NCBI RefSeq assembly: GCF_027627575.1
Contig: NZ_CP114065.1
Span: forward strand, 5,952,001-6,016,000
Direction: 5' to 3'
Length of the DNA: 64,000 bases
From: Kribbella sp. CA-293567
GTDB taxonomy: Bacteria > Actinomycetota > Actinomycetes > Propionibacteriales > Kribbellaceae
The first letter of the stretch is position 1. Every line of letters starts with the position of its first letter. Below are positions 51,951 through 60,456 of this stretch, one piece after another. Made by a program: the position numbers and the translations under genes. The notes beneath the pieces are model-generated. The model saw only the letters and a list, made by a program, of their open reading frames with translations. It did no database searches and had not been told where the DNA came from.

Positions 51951-53306
51951 ATGACCCTGATCGACCAACTCCGAGCGTCCGTCGCGGGCCCCGTGCTCGG
52001 TCCTGCCGACGGCGACTTCGCCGCGGAGGTCGCCGCCTGGAACCTCGCGACCCAGCACACTCCCGAGGTCGCTGTCGGCCTCACCTCCGAGGAAGACGCG
52101 GCGGCCGTCGTCCGGATCGCGGCCGCCACCGGTACGCCGGTCCGCGTGCTCGCCAGCGGCCACGGCTCTGCGATCGCGGTCACCGACGGCATCCTCGCCA
52201 CCACGTCCCGGCTCACCGGCGTCACCGTCGATCCCGAGACGCGGATCGCGCACATCAACGCGGGTTGCCGCTGGGCCGACGTGATCGCGGCCGCCGCCGA
52301 GCACGGCCTGGCACCGGTGGCCGGCGCTTCGGACAACGTCGGCTGTATCGGCTACACGCTCGGAGGCGGTCTGGGCCCGCTCGCCCGGACCTACGGCTTC
52401 TCCTCCGACTGGGCCCGCGGCTTCCGCGTCGTCACGGCCGCGGGCGAGGTCGTCACTGCGAGCGCGACCGAGAATCCGGACCTGTTCTGGGCCCTCCGCG
52501 GCGGCAAGGGCGGCTTCGGCATCATCACCTCGATGGACTTCGAACTGGTCGAGCTCTCCACCCTGTACGGCGGATCGGTGTTCTTCGACGCTCCGCACTT
52601 CGCCGAAGCGCTGTCCACCTGGGTCGAGTGGACCCACACGCTGCCCGAGACAGCGACCTCGTCAGTGGCCATGCTGCGGCTGCCCCCACTGGAGTTCATC
52701 CCGGAGCCGCTGCGAGGCAAGACCGTGCTGACCGTGCGGTTCGCCTTCGTCGGTGACCCGGCTGAGGGCGAGCGCCTCTTCCAGCCGATCCGCGACGTCG
52801 GGCCGACCATCATCGACGCGGTCGCCCCGATGCCGGCAGCCGCGATCGCGACGATCCACAACGACCCTCGGGATCCGGGCCCGTCCTGGGATCGCGGTGG
52901 TCTGCTCACCGATCTCGACGCCGAGTTCGTCCAGACCTTCCTCGAGGTCGCCGGTCCTGACCAGCAGGTCCCGTTCATCGCGATGGAGATCCGCCATCTC
53001 GGCGGCGCGACCCAGCGCGACGTACCGGAGGGCAGTGCTGTCGGTGGCCGCGGCGGCGTCTACACGTACTTCATGGCGGGCGTTCCCGACCCGAGCCTCT
53101 TCGCCACCGTCCTTCCCGCGGCGGCCGACGCAGTGCTGACCCCGATCCGCCCGTGGATCTCACCCGAGACCACCATCAACTACGCCGGCGGTCTGACCGT
53201 CCCGGGTGCCTACGAATCAGCCTGGCCGGCCGAGACCTTCGCTCGCCTCGCCGAAGTACGCGCGGCGTACGACCCGAAGACTCTGTTCCCGTACGGACCG
53301 GCGTGA
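51951..53306 (+). CDS. FAD-linked oxidase with BBE domain
   Basis: 451 residues. The PCMH FAD domain contains AVGLTSEEDAAAVVRIAAATGTPVRVLASGHGSAIAV (His in the usual covalent-flavin position) and NVGCIGYTLGGGLGPLARTYGFSSD (a nearby Cys that could give a second bond). The C-terminal BBE segment is EVRAAYDPKTLFPYGPA. Family members oxidise sugars, alkaloids or other alcohols with O2. Following the sugar permeases after 25 bases, it may oxidise an imported oligosaccharide, but that is inference. Confidence 0.88.
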   Translation: MTLIDQLRASVAGPVLGPADGDFAAEVAAWNLATQHTPEVAVGLTSEEDAAAVVRIAAATGTPVRVLASGHGSAIAVTDGILATTSRLTGVTVDPETRIAHINAGCRWADVIAAAAEHGLAPVAGASDNVGCIGYTLGGGLGPLARTYGFSSDWARGFRVVTAAGEVVTASATENPDLFWALRGGKGGFGIITSMDFELVELSTLYGGSVFFDAPHFAEALSTWVEWTHTLPETATSSVAMLRLPPLEFIPEPLRGKTVLTVRFAFVGDPAEGERLFQPIRDVGPTIIDAVAPMPAAAIATIHNDPRDPGPSWDRGGLLTDLDAEFVQTFLEVAGPDQQVPFIAMEIRHLGGATQRDVPEGSAVGGRGGVYTYFMAGVPDPSLFATVLPAAADAVLTPIRPWISPETTINYAGGLTVPGAYESAWPAETFARLAEVRAAYDPKTLFPYGPA

Positions 53307-53334
53307 CGGTTCGTACGCCGGCCCGGGTCACCCG

Positions 53335-54333
53335 TCAGCCGTTGACGACAGGAATGATGCTCTTGCCGTAGGCACCCAATGTCTCCTCCTTGGCGTCGTG
53401 CTGGAGGTACAGGGCGAACTGGTCGACACCGATCGCCCTGAGTTCCTCCAGCCGGGCCAGGTGGTTCTCGACCGGACCGAGGATGCAGAACCGGTCGACC
53501 ACCTCGTCAGGCACGAACGCGGTGTGGCTGTTTCCGGCCCGTCCGTGCTCAGCGTAGTCGTAGCCCTGGCGCCCGGCGATGTAGTCGGTCAAGGCCTTCG
53601 GCACGCCACCGTCGGCGCCGTAGCGCGCGACGATGTCCGCCACGTGGTTGCCGACCATCCCGCCGAACCACCGGGTCTGGTCGCGTTGGTGCGCGAGATC
53701 GTCCCCGACGTACGCGGGCGCCGCCACGCAGAAGGTGATCCGCTCCGGATCGCGACCGGCCTCCTCGGCGGACCGGCGTACGACGGAGATCATCCAGGCG
53801 GCGATGTCGGGATCGGCGAGCTGCAGGATGTAGCCGTCGCCGACCTCACCCGTCGCCTGCAGAGCCTTGGGCCCGTACGCCGCCACCCAGACCTCGAGCT
53901 TGCCGTCCTCCACCCAGTTGAACTTGAGCTGCTGCCCGCGGTACTCGACCACGCGCCCGGCGGCGAGTTCGCGCACCACCTCGACGCACTGCTTCAGCTC
54001 GCCGATCGTTCCAGGTTTGGACCCGAGGGTGCGCAGCGCCGAGTCCCCGCGCCCGATCCCGCAGACCGTGCGGTTGCCGAACATCTCGTTCAGGGTGGCG
54101 AACTGGGACGCGATCACGGTCCAGTCGCGGGTGCCCGGGTTGGTCACCATCGGCCCGACGACGACGCGGTCGGTCGCGGCCAGGATCTGGCTGTACACCA
54201 CGAACGGCTCCTGCCACAGCAGGTGCGAGTCGAACGTCCAGACGTAGTCGAACCCGGCCTCCTCCGCCCTGCGCGCGAGCTCCACCACCGCGGACGCGGG
54301 CGGATCCAGCTGGAACACGACTCCGAAGTCCAT
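53335..54333 (-). CDS. LLM-class flavin-dependent oxidoreductase
   Basis: 332 residues with the luciferase-like barrel: MDFGVVFQLDPPASAVVELARRAEEAGFDYVWTFDSHLLWQEPFVVYSQILAATDRVVVGPMVTNPGTRD, the CGIGRGDSALRTLG phosphate loop and VWVAAYGPKALQATGEVGDGYILQ. Such enzymes use FMN or F420. The spacing to dihydropyrimidinase is only 8 bases, so it probably acts in the same pyrimidine pathway. The precise step is unknown. ATG 54333 follows GGGGGAG. Confidence 0.9.
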   Translation of the reverse strand: MDFGVVFQLDPPASAVVELARRAEEAGFDYVWTFDSHLLWQEPFVVYSQILAATDRVVVGPMVTNPGTRDWTVIASQFATLNEMFGNRTVCGIGRGDSALRTLGSKPGTIGELKQCVEVVRELAAGRVVEYRGQQLKFNWVEDGKLEVWVAAYGPKALQATGEVGDGYILQLADPDIAAWMISVVRRSAEEAGRDPERITFCVAAPAYVGDDLAHQRDQTRWFGGMVGNHVADIVARYGADGGVPKALTDYIAGRQGYDYAEHGRAGNSHTAFVPDEVVDRFCILGPVENHLARLEELRAIGVDQFALYLQHDAKEETLGAYGKSIIPVVNG

Positions 54334-54341
54334 AGCTCCCC

Positions 54342-55748
54342 CTAGACCAGGTACGACGACAGGCCGCGCTTGAGGTACCGGCCACGGCCCTTGCGGCCAT
54401 GGTAGTTGCCACCGGCCACGATCACCTCGCCGCGCGAGATCACCGTGCCGACCCGGCCCGCGATCTCGACCCCTTCGTAGGCCGAGTAGTCCATGTTCAT
54501 GTGGTGCGTCCCGACCCCGAGCCGGGTGGTCCCGTTCGGGTCGTAGATCACGAGGTCGGCGTCCGAGCCGGGCGCGACGATCCCCTTCCGCGGGTACAGC
54601 CCGAACATCCGCGCCGGCGTCGTCGCGATCGTCTCGACCCAGCGCTCCAGACTCAGCTGACCGTCGACGACCCCTTGGTACAGCAGGTCGACACGGTGCT
54701 CGACGCCGCCGATACCGTTCGGGATCTTCGAGAAGTCGCCGACGCCGAGCTCCTTCTGGTCCTTGAAGCAGAACGGGCAGTGGTCGGTGGAGACGACCGC
54801 GAGATCGTTGCTCCGCAGACCTTTCCACAGATCCTTGGCGTGGTTCTCGTGCTTGCTCCGCAGCGGCGTCGAGCAGACGTACTTCGCGCCCTCGAAACCG
54901 GGTGCGCCGAGCTGGTCCTCCAACGTCAGGTACAGGTACTGCGGGCAGGTCTCCGCGAACACGTTGCGGCCGTCGTTGCGGGCCGCCGCGACCGCTTCCA
55001 GCGCACCGCTCGCGGACAGGTGCACGATGTACAGCGGGCAGTCCTGCGCGACCTCGGCCAGGGTGATCGCCCGGCTGGTCGCCTCGGTCTCCAGCGCGGC
55101 CGGCCGGGTGATGCCGTGGTAGATCGGATCGGTCTCGCCTCGCGCCAGCGCCTGCTGCACGAGAACGTCGATGGCGATCCCGTTCTCCGCGTGCATCATG
55201 ATCATCGCGCCGTTCTCGCGCGCGGTCTGCATCGCCCGGAGGATCTGCCCGTCGTCGGAGTAGAAGACCCCCGGGTACGCCATGAACAGCTTGAAGCTGG
55301 AGATCCCCTCGGCGTCGACCAGCTGATCCATCGCCTTCAGCGCGTCACCGTCGACCCCACCGAGAATCATGTGGAACGCGTAGTCGATGTGGCAGTTGCC
55401 CTCGGCCTTCGCATGCCAGGCGGCGAGCCCTTCCTGCACCACCTCGCCGGTGCGCTGGACGGCGAAGTCGATGATGGTGGTCGTGCCACCCCAGGCCGCG
55501 GCCCTCGTACCGGTGTCGAAGGTGTCACTGGCCGCGGTACCGCCGAACGGCAGCTCCATGTGCGTGTGCGCGTCGATCCCGCCCGGGATCACGTACTTGC
55601 CAGCGGCATCGATCACCTCGTCGGCCTGCACCGGTTGCCGGTACGCCGGATCGAACAGGGCGACGATCTTCTCCCCGTCCACCAGCACGTCGGCCACCTG
55701 GGCCCCGGTCGGCCCGACGACGGTTCCACCTTTGACCAGCAACGACAT
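54342..55748 (-). CDS. hydA: Dihydropyrimidinase
   Basis: 468 residues, normal for the family. Metal ligands: His61 and His63 (HTHMELP), carboxylated Lys153 (SFKLFMAYPG), His186 (MMHAENG), His243 (YIVHLSA) and Asp322 (STDHCPF). It opens dihydrouracil, dihydrothymine or hydantoins to N-carbamoyl amino acids, the second step of reductive pyrimidine breakdown. The product feeds the nitrilase-family amidohydrolase upstream in the same unit. Confidence 0.95.
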   Translation of the reverse strand: MSLLVKGGTVVGPTGAQVADVLVDGEKIVALFDPAYRQPVQADEVIDAAGKYVIPGGIDAHTHMELPFGGTAASDTFDTGTRAAAWGGTTTIIDFAVQRTGEVVQEGLAAWHAKAEGNCHIDYAFHMILGGVDGDALKAMDQLVDAEGISSFKLFMAYPGVFYSDDGQILRAMQTARENGAMIMMHAENGIAIDVLVQQALARGETDPIYHGITRPAALETEATSRAITLAEVAQDCPLYIVHLSASGALEAVAAARNDGRNVFAETCPQYLYLTLEDQLGAPGFEGAKYVCSTPLRSKHENHAKDLWKGLRSNDLAVVSTDHCPFCFKDQKELGVGDFSKIPNGIGGVEHRVDLLYQGVVDGQLSLERWVETIATTPARMFGLYPRKGIVAPGSDADLVIYDPNGTTRLGVGTHHMNMDYSAYEGVEIAGRVGTVISRGEVIVAGGNYHGRKGRGRYLKRGLSSYLV

Positions 55749-55766
55749 CTTCGGCGCTCCTTCGGG

Positions 55767-56609
55767 TTACGGCTTGGTCAGATCGCCGTACGCGTCCGGC
55801 CGCCGGTCCCGATAGAACTGCCACCTGTCGCGCACCGTGTCGAGCAGGCCGAGATCCAGGTCCCTGACGATCAGCTCGGGGTCGTGGTCGTGCCCGACCT
55901 CCCCCACGAACTTTCCCTCGGGGTCCACGAAGTACGACGTACCGTAGAAGTCGTTGTCGCCGTACTCGGACTCGACCCCGACCCGGTTGATCGCCCCGAT
56001 GAAGTACTCGTTGGCCACCGCGCTGGCCGGCTGCTCCAGCTTCCACAGGTACGACGACAACCCGCGGCTGGTGGCCGACGGGTTGAACACGATCTTGGCG
56101 CCGGCCAGCCCGAGCGCCCGCCAGCCCTCCGGGAAGTGCCGGTCGTAGCAGATGTAGACCCCGATCCGCCCGACCGCGGTGTCGAACACGGGGTACCCCA
56201 GGTTGCCCGGGCGGAAGTAGAACTTCTCCCAGAACCCGTTCACCTGCGGGATGTGGTTCTTCCGGTACTTCCCCAGGTACTTGCCGTCAGCATCGATCAC
56301 GGCCGCGGTGTTGTACAGCACCCCCGGCTGCTCCTGCTCGTACATCGGCAGCACCATCACCATGCCGAGCTCCGCGGCGAGCGCCTGAAACCGCTCGGTC
56401 GTAGGCCCAGGCACCGACTCGGCGTACTCGTAGAACTTGGGATCCTGCAACTGGCAGAAGTAGGGCCCGTAGAACAGCTCCTGGAAGCAGATCACCTTCG
56501 CCCCCGCGGCCGCCGCCTGGCGCGCATACTCCTCGTGCGCCTTCGTCATGGACTCCTGATCCCCGGTCCACGCCGCCTGCACCAACGCCGCCCTGACTAC
56601 GTCCGCCAT
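55767..56609 (-). CDS. Nitrilase-family amidohydrolase, likely beta-ureidopropionase
   Basis: 280 residues. The Glu44-Lys117-Cys154 triad is in CFQELFYG, KYRKNHIP and YICYDRHFP. PSATSRGLSSYLWKLEQPASAVANEYFIGAINR fits N-carbamoyl-beta-alanine amidohydrolases. It would release beta-alanine, ammonia and CO2. ATG 56609 follows GGGAGG. It is the first gene of the unit with dihydropyrimidinase and the LLM enzyme. Confidence 0.92.
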   Translation of the reverse strand: MADVVRAALVQAAWTGDQESMTKAHEEYARQAAAAGAKVICFQELFYGPYFCQLQDPKFYEYAESVPGPTTERFQALAAELGMVMVLPMYEQEQPGVLYNTAAVIDADGKYLGKYRKNHIPQVNGFWEKFYFRPGNLGYPVFDTAVGRIGVYICYDRHFPEGWRALGLAGAKIVFNPSATSRGLSSYLWKLEQPASAVANEYFIGAINRVGVESEYGDNDFYGTSYFVDPEGKFVGEVGHDHDPELIVRDLDLGLLDTVRDRWQFYRDRRPDAYGDLTKP

Positions 56610-56761
56610 CCCAGACCTCCCTAGCCGAGACCCCATGCTCCATCCGCCGACCGCAGGAGTCAACGATCCTGGGGAATCAGCGGCGGCAGGGCAAGTCAGC
56701 AGGGGTCGGCCGGGAACCGTGCGACGGCGAGGTCGACGGCTACCACCCGGCTCGGGTCAGC

Positions 56762-56947
56762 TCAGAGGACGAGGATCGCGGCGACGATGGCGAGCACCAC
56801 GACGACCGCGCCGGCGATCGCCAGGGTGCGGCCGTTGACCTTCGGCTCCACCGTCGGCTCGGCCTGGGCCTCGTTCACGAAGGCGCGGAACATCTGCGTG
56901 CTCGCGCCCGGGTCCTGCTCGTTGTCCGGGACGTTGTGGTCAGCCAT
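56762..56947 (-). CDS. Small single-helix membrane protein
   Basis: 61 residues: an acidic N-terminus (MADHNVPDNEQDPGASTQMF) then a C-terminal helix (LAIAGAVVVVLAIVAAILVL). Function unknown. The start is supported by a leaderless -10 box. It ends about 150 bases before the nitrilase gene; that gap (56610-56761) shows no gene. Confidence 0.6.
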   Translation of the reverse strand: MADHNVPDNEQDPGASTQMFRAFVNEAQAEPTVEPKVNGRTLAIAGAVVVVLAIVAAILVL

Positions 56948-56954
56948 GCGGCAG

Positions 56955-56960
56955 ACCCTA
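56955..56960 (-). promoter_or_regulatory. -10 box of the small membrane protein (leaderless)
   Basis: TAGGGT on the reverse strand, 7 bases before ATG 56947. Confidence 0.5.
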
Positions 56961-57071
56961 CCCGGCCGCCGGACCGCCAGCACTGACCAACCGGCGTTCT
57001 GATCCGCTTCTTACGCTCGACCGGCGGCCGGAAGCCGGTCGGCCGGGACGTTGGTCTGCGACCCAGCTCCG

Positions 57072-57087
57072 TGTACCATTTGGTACA
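57072..57087 (+). promoter_or_regulatory. Operator of the SRPBCC-TetR unit, embedded in a leaderless promoter
   Basis: TGTACC-ATTT-GGTACA is a perfect 16-base inverted repeat. It contains TACCAT (57074-57079), the -10, 7 bases before ATG 57087, and its last A is the first base of that ATG. The TetR protein encoded downstream is the obvious ligand. Confidence 0.7.
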
Positions 57088-57503
57088 TGCGCTTCGATCA
57101 CTCCGTCACCGTCCAGGCTCCGACCGACCGCGTCTGGGCGATCTTCAGCGACGTCGCCCGCTGGCCCGAGTGGACGCCGACCGTCACCGAGGTCGAGCGG
57201 CTCGACGCGGGACCCCTCCACGTCGGCGCGAGGACGAGGGTTCGTCAGCCCAGGCTTCCGGTCGCCGTCTGGGAGGTCACCGAACTGGTCGAGGGCGAGT
57301 ACTTCGAATGGGTCTCGCGGGCGCCCGGCATCAGGACCACTGGCGGCCACCGGGTCACCAGCACTCCCGAGGGGACCGTCGCGACGGCGACGATCATCCA
57401 GCAGGGGCCGCTCGGCTGGTTGTTCGGCAGGTTGTTCGCGAAGCTCACCCGGGAGTACATCGCGCTCGAAGGCGAGAGCCTGAAGAAGGTCAGCGAGGCG
57501 TGA
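57087..57503 (+). CDS. SRPBCC-family (polyketide cyclase-like) protein
   Basis: 138 residues, a single START-like domain: MRFDHSVTVQAPTDRVWAIF, then DVARWPEWTPTVTEVERLD and VWEVTELVEGEYFEWVSRAPGIRTTGGHRVT. Such domains bind hydrophobic ligands or act as cyclases. The leaderless ATG 57087 is set by the TACCAT box. Its stop overlaps the TetR start by 4 bases (GTGA). Confidence 0.85.
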   Translation: MRFDHSVTVQAPTDRVWAIFSDVARWPEWTPTVTEVERLDAGPLHVGARTRVRQPRLPVAVWEVTELVEGEYFEWVSRAPGIRTTGGHRVTSTPEGTVATATIIQQGPLGWLFGRLFAKLTREYIALEGESLKKVSEA

Positions 57504-58039
57504 GCCGCGAGACCCTGCTCGCCGGCGCCGTCGACCACTTCGCGAAGCACGGCATCGGCGACGCCAGCCTGCGCTCGATCGCGACCAGCCTCAGGACCAG
57601 CCACCGGATGCTGATCTATCACTTCGGTTCTCGCGAAGGCCTGCTCGCCGAGGTGGTGCGTACGGTTGAAGCCCAGCAGCGCGACCTGCTCACCACGCTG
57701 AGCCAAGCAGACCTGTCGATGGCGGAGCAGTCCGAGCAGTTCTGGCGCAGAGTGACCGAGGCCGCGCTGATCTACGGCCCGCTGTTCTTCGAGCTGTCCG
57801 CCCACGCGATGCAGGGTCAGCCGCACACCGAAGCCCTCAGGGCAGACCTGATCAACGTCTGGCTCCCGCCGCTGACCGACCTCTGCATCCGGGCCGGCAT
57901 CCCCGCCGACCAGGCGCCGGCGTACGCGCGACTGGGCCTGGCGGCCGCCCGCGGCCTGCTCTTCGACCTCCTGCTGACCGGAGACCGCGAGAAGGTCGAC
58001 GAGGCCTCGGCTCTGCTCAACAGACTGTTCGCGCCCTAG
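57500..58039 (+). CDS. TetR-family transcriptional regulator
   Basis: 179 residues. The DNA-binding domain is LLAGAVDHFAKHGIGDASLRSIATSLRTSHRMLIYHFGSREGLLAEVV, then a helical ligand-binding part. It is the second gene of the SRPBCC unit and likely represses that unit through the palindrome at 57072-57087. Its stop TAG shares CTAG with the stop of the convergent serpin gene. Confidence 0.86.
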   Translation: MSRETLLAGAVDHFAKHGIGDASLRSIATSLRTSHRMLIYHFGSREGLLAEVVRTVEAQQRDLLTTLSQADLSMAEQSEQFWRRVTEAALIYGPLFFELSAHAMQGQPHTEALRADLINVWLPPLTDLCIRAGIPADQAPAYARLGLAAARGLLFDLLLTGDREKVDEASALLNRLFAP

Positions 58040-59211
58040 ACAGCCGGCTCGGTCGGTTCGGCGATCCACCCCGCCACCACGGGCAGCCGGGACGAACGGT
58101 GAACGGCGACGAACCCGAACGGCCGGTTCAGCGACACCTCGAGCCGCCGCGCCTGCTGGGTCGGCATCGAGGTCCGCATCAGTCCCATCGCGGTGACGGC
58201 GGCCGCCTCGAACCCGGTCGCGAAGAACCGCGCCAGCACCGTCTGCTTCGCCTGGCCGACCACCAGCGGATCAGGACTGATCGCGCTGAAGTGCCCGCCA
58301 CTGCGCGGCGGCGGCGAAGTCACCGCCGCCAGCCCGAAGACTCCGCGAAGCTCCAGCAGATCGTGCTCGACCTCCACACTGAACGACGGCAGTGAGAGCT
58401 TCACATCAGGCGCCGGCGAGGTCGTCTGACCGATTCGCACCCCCGGCGCCACGTCGTCACCTGGTTCGCCCAGCTCGACCAGTTCCGCGCCGCTCATGCC
58501 CTCAGCGGCACTCGATGCAGCCAGCAATCCAGTCAGTACGTCGGCCTGCCGCGCATCAGCCGCCCCGATCCCCAGCAGCACATCCACGTCGGCGTCGCCC
58601 TGCACGGTCACGACCGTGAGCCCCTCGCACCGGCGTACGGTGCCGAGATCACGATCGGTCCGCTCCAACCAATGCCACGCGCGACCCGCCCACGGCCCCT
58701 CGTGAAGCTGCCTGACCTGCTCCGTGAACTCCTGCTCCCAGGTAGTCCGCAGCGACAACGCCGACGCCAGCACCACGGCCAGATCCGCCGTCACCTCCAG
58801 CGGCATCTCGCGAATCAGGTTGTCGGTGTGCTCCGCGGCCCAGGCGTCGAGCTTCGCCTTGTCACCAGCCAGGTCTCCCGTGAGCGTCCCGGTCAACGCA
58901 GCCGGTACGACGGAGTCGAACGACTCGCTCAGCTTCAACTGCTCGTGCACCCAGACCCCGAGCGCCGCGTGCAGGTCATCCGATCGGTCCACGGACTCCA
59001 TCAACTCGACCGCCTTGGCCGCTCCGAGACCGGCCTCCACCCCCGCCGCCTCCGCCAGCTCGCCGCGTCCAGGCTCGTCAGCCGCGGTCGCCAGGAGCGC
59101 CAGCAGTGGCCAGAGCCCGAGGCCGGACACGACGGTGTTACCGCCGGACGGGAGCTCCCGGGCCCAGCGCGAGGTGAGGTTGTTGACGGCCTGTACGACG
59201 TCGGCATCCAT
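58036..59211 (-). CDS. Bacterial serpin (serine protease inhibitor), cytoplasmic
   Basis: 391 residues with the whole serpin fold. The shutter-region segment is GGNTVVSGLGLWPLLALLATAA (about 22-43). The reactive-loop hinge reads GFEAAAVTAMGLMRTSMPTQQ (close to the inhibitory GTEAAAATA pattern), and the C-terminal signature is LNRPFGFVAVHRSSRLPVVAGWIAEPTEP. The scissile bond likely lies near MRTS. No signal peptide is present, so it acts inside the cell. ATG 59211 is used; ATG 59232 in frame is possible, as GGAGG lies only one base before ATG 59211. It is divergent from the DUF318 gene. Confidence 0.87.
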   Translation of the reverse strand: MDADVVQAVNNLTSRWARELPSGGNTVVSGLGLWPLLALLATAADEPGRGELAEAAGVEAGLGAAKAVELMESVDRSDDLHAALGVWVHEQLKLSESFDSVVPAALTGTLTGDLAGDKAKLDAWAAEHTDNLIREMPLEVTADLAVVLASALSLRTTWEQEFTEQVRQLHEGPWAGRAWHWLERTDRDLGTVRRCEGLTVVTVQGDADVDVLLGIGAADARQADVLTGLLAASSAAEGMSGAELVELGEPGDDVAPGVRIGQTTSPAPDVKLSLPSFSVEVEHDLLELRGVFGLAAVTSPPPRSGGHFSAISPDPLVVGQAKQTVLARFFATGFEAAAVTAMGLMRTSMPTQQARRLEVSLNRPFGFVAVHRSSRLPVVAGWIAEPTEPAV

Positions 59212-59291
59212 ACCTCCCACCCTGCCACGCATCCGGGCATCCGGCCTGTCGAGCAGCGGTCGCGCGAGCGCGTCACGACTATTCGGCGGAA

Positions 59292-59306
59292 TGACGCTGA
59301 TTTTCA
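59292..59306. promoter_or_regulatory. Zur-box-like element
   Basis: TGACGCTGATTTTCA matches the actinobacterial zinc-repressor palindrome TGAAAATGATTTTCA at 12 of 15 bases, with the right half perfect. It lies 59 bases before the DUF318 permease start and 80 bases before the serpin start, in their shared divergent gap (59212-59364). Confidence 0.45.
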
Positions 59307-59364
59307 TTTCAGTAGCGCAGCGAGTGCTCGTCCAGATGCGTTCCGCTGTGTCAGGATGCCGCCC

Positions 59365-60456
59365 ATGAGCACGCCCGAGGCCACCGAAGAGCGGGATTCC
59401 GCCGCGACGACGGCAGATCCCGTCGCGCCGGCCGGACCTCCCCCACCGTCCTCCGCCGACCCAGCCCCGCCGGCGCCGGACCCCGAGGAGAAGGATCCCG
59501 CCAGTTCCTCGATCGCGTTCACCGTGACGCTGGTCGTGCTGGTCGCCCTCGCGCTCTTCGGCCGGAAGATCTTCGCCGGCTTGTTCACCGACGACGGCGT
59601 CCGCACCTGGGCCACCATGTTCGTCGGTGTCACCGTTCAGGCGATGCCCTTCCTGGTCCTCGGCGTACTGCTGTCGGCCGCGCTCACCGCCTTCATCCCC
59701 GCGACCTTCTTCGCCAAGGCGCTGCCCAAGCACCCGGCGCTCGCGGTACCGGTCGCCAGCATGTCCGGTGTCGTCCTGCCGGGCTGCGAATGCGCCTCGG
59801 TGCCGGTCTCGGCAGCGCTGATGAACCGTGGCGTCACACCGGCCGCGGCGATCGCGTTCCTGCTCTCCGCACCCGCGATCAACCCGGTCGTGCTCGCCTC
59901 CACCGCGGTCGCCTTCCCCGGGCAGCCCAAGGTGGTGGTCGCGCGGCTGATCTGCTCGCTCGGCGTCTCGATGATCCTCGGCTGGCTGTGGCTGCTGACC
60001 GGCAAGGGCAGCTCCTGGCTGAAGATTCCGAAGAACCGTCACGCCGAAGGCACTGCCAAGCTCGAGGTGTTCCGCTCGTCGATGCTGCACGACTTCCTGC
60101 ACGCCGGTGGGTTCCTGGTCGTCGGCGCCGCCGCGGCGGCCACCCTCAACGTCGTCGTACCGCGGGAGTGGCTCGACCACGTCGCCAGCAACCTGCTGCT
60201 GTCGGTCCTGGTGCTCGGTCTGCTCGCCGTCCTGCTGGCGATCTGCTCGGAGGCCGACGCGTTCGTCGCGGCCAGCCTGACGCAGTTCTCGCTCACCGCG
60301 CGGCTCGCGTTCATGGTGGTCGGTCCGGTCGTCGACGTGAAGCTGATCGCGCTGCAGGCCGGTACGTTCGGGCCGAAGTTCGCCCTCAGATTCGCACCGG
60401 CCACCTTCGTGGTCGCGATCCTGTCCAGTCTTCTCGTCGGGTGGTGGCTGCTGTGA
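59365..60456 (+). CDS. DUF318 (ArsP_1-type) permease
   Basis: 363 residues. A disordered Pro/Ala/Glu-rich N-terminus (about 1-48) precedes eight or so helices. Family motifs: AMPFLVLGVLLSAALTAFIP, VLPGCECASVPVSAALMNRG with conserved cysteines, SAPAINPVVLASTAVAFPG and CSEADAFVAASL. Related proteins export methylarsenite or sit in zinc-responsive operons. ATG 59365 has an AGGAT site. Its stop overlaps the next gene by 4 bases. Confidence 0.9.
   Translation: MSTPEATEERDSAATTADPVAPAGPPPPSSADPAPPAPDPEEKDPASSSIAFTVTLVVLVALALFGRKIFAGLFTDDGVRTWATMFVGVTVQAMPFLVLGVLLSAALTAFIPATFFAKALPKHPALAVPVASMSGVVLPGCECASVPVSAALMNRGVTPAAAIAFLLSAPAINPVVLASTAVAFPGQPKVVVARLICSLGVSMILGWLWLLTGKGSSWLKIPKNRHAEGTAKLEVFRSSMLHDFLHAGGFLVVGAAAAATLNVVVPREWLDHVASNLLLSVLVLGLLAVLLAICSEADAFVAASLTQFSLTARLAFMVVGPVVDVKLIALQAGTFGPKFALRFAPATFVVAILSSLLVGWWLL

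Noticed and set aside
53307-53334. A terminator between the BBE oxidase and the LLM gene
   Set aside because: Only a weak TGACGG/CCGTCA pairing exists with an unsuitable loop, so I do not list it.
54399-56624. A forward open frame of about 740 codons opposite the pyrimidine genes
   Set aside because: Same artefact: no recognisable fold, and the reverse strand encodes two enzymes with complete active sites.
58036-60180. An N-terminal extension of the serpin
   Set aside because: The upstream frame is antisense to the DUF318 gene and low in complexity; the serpin fold begins at about 59211.
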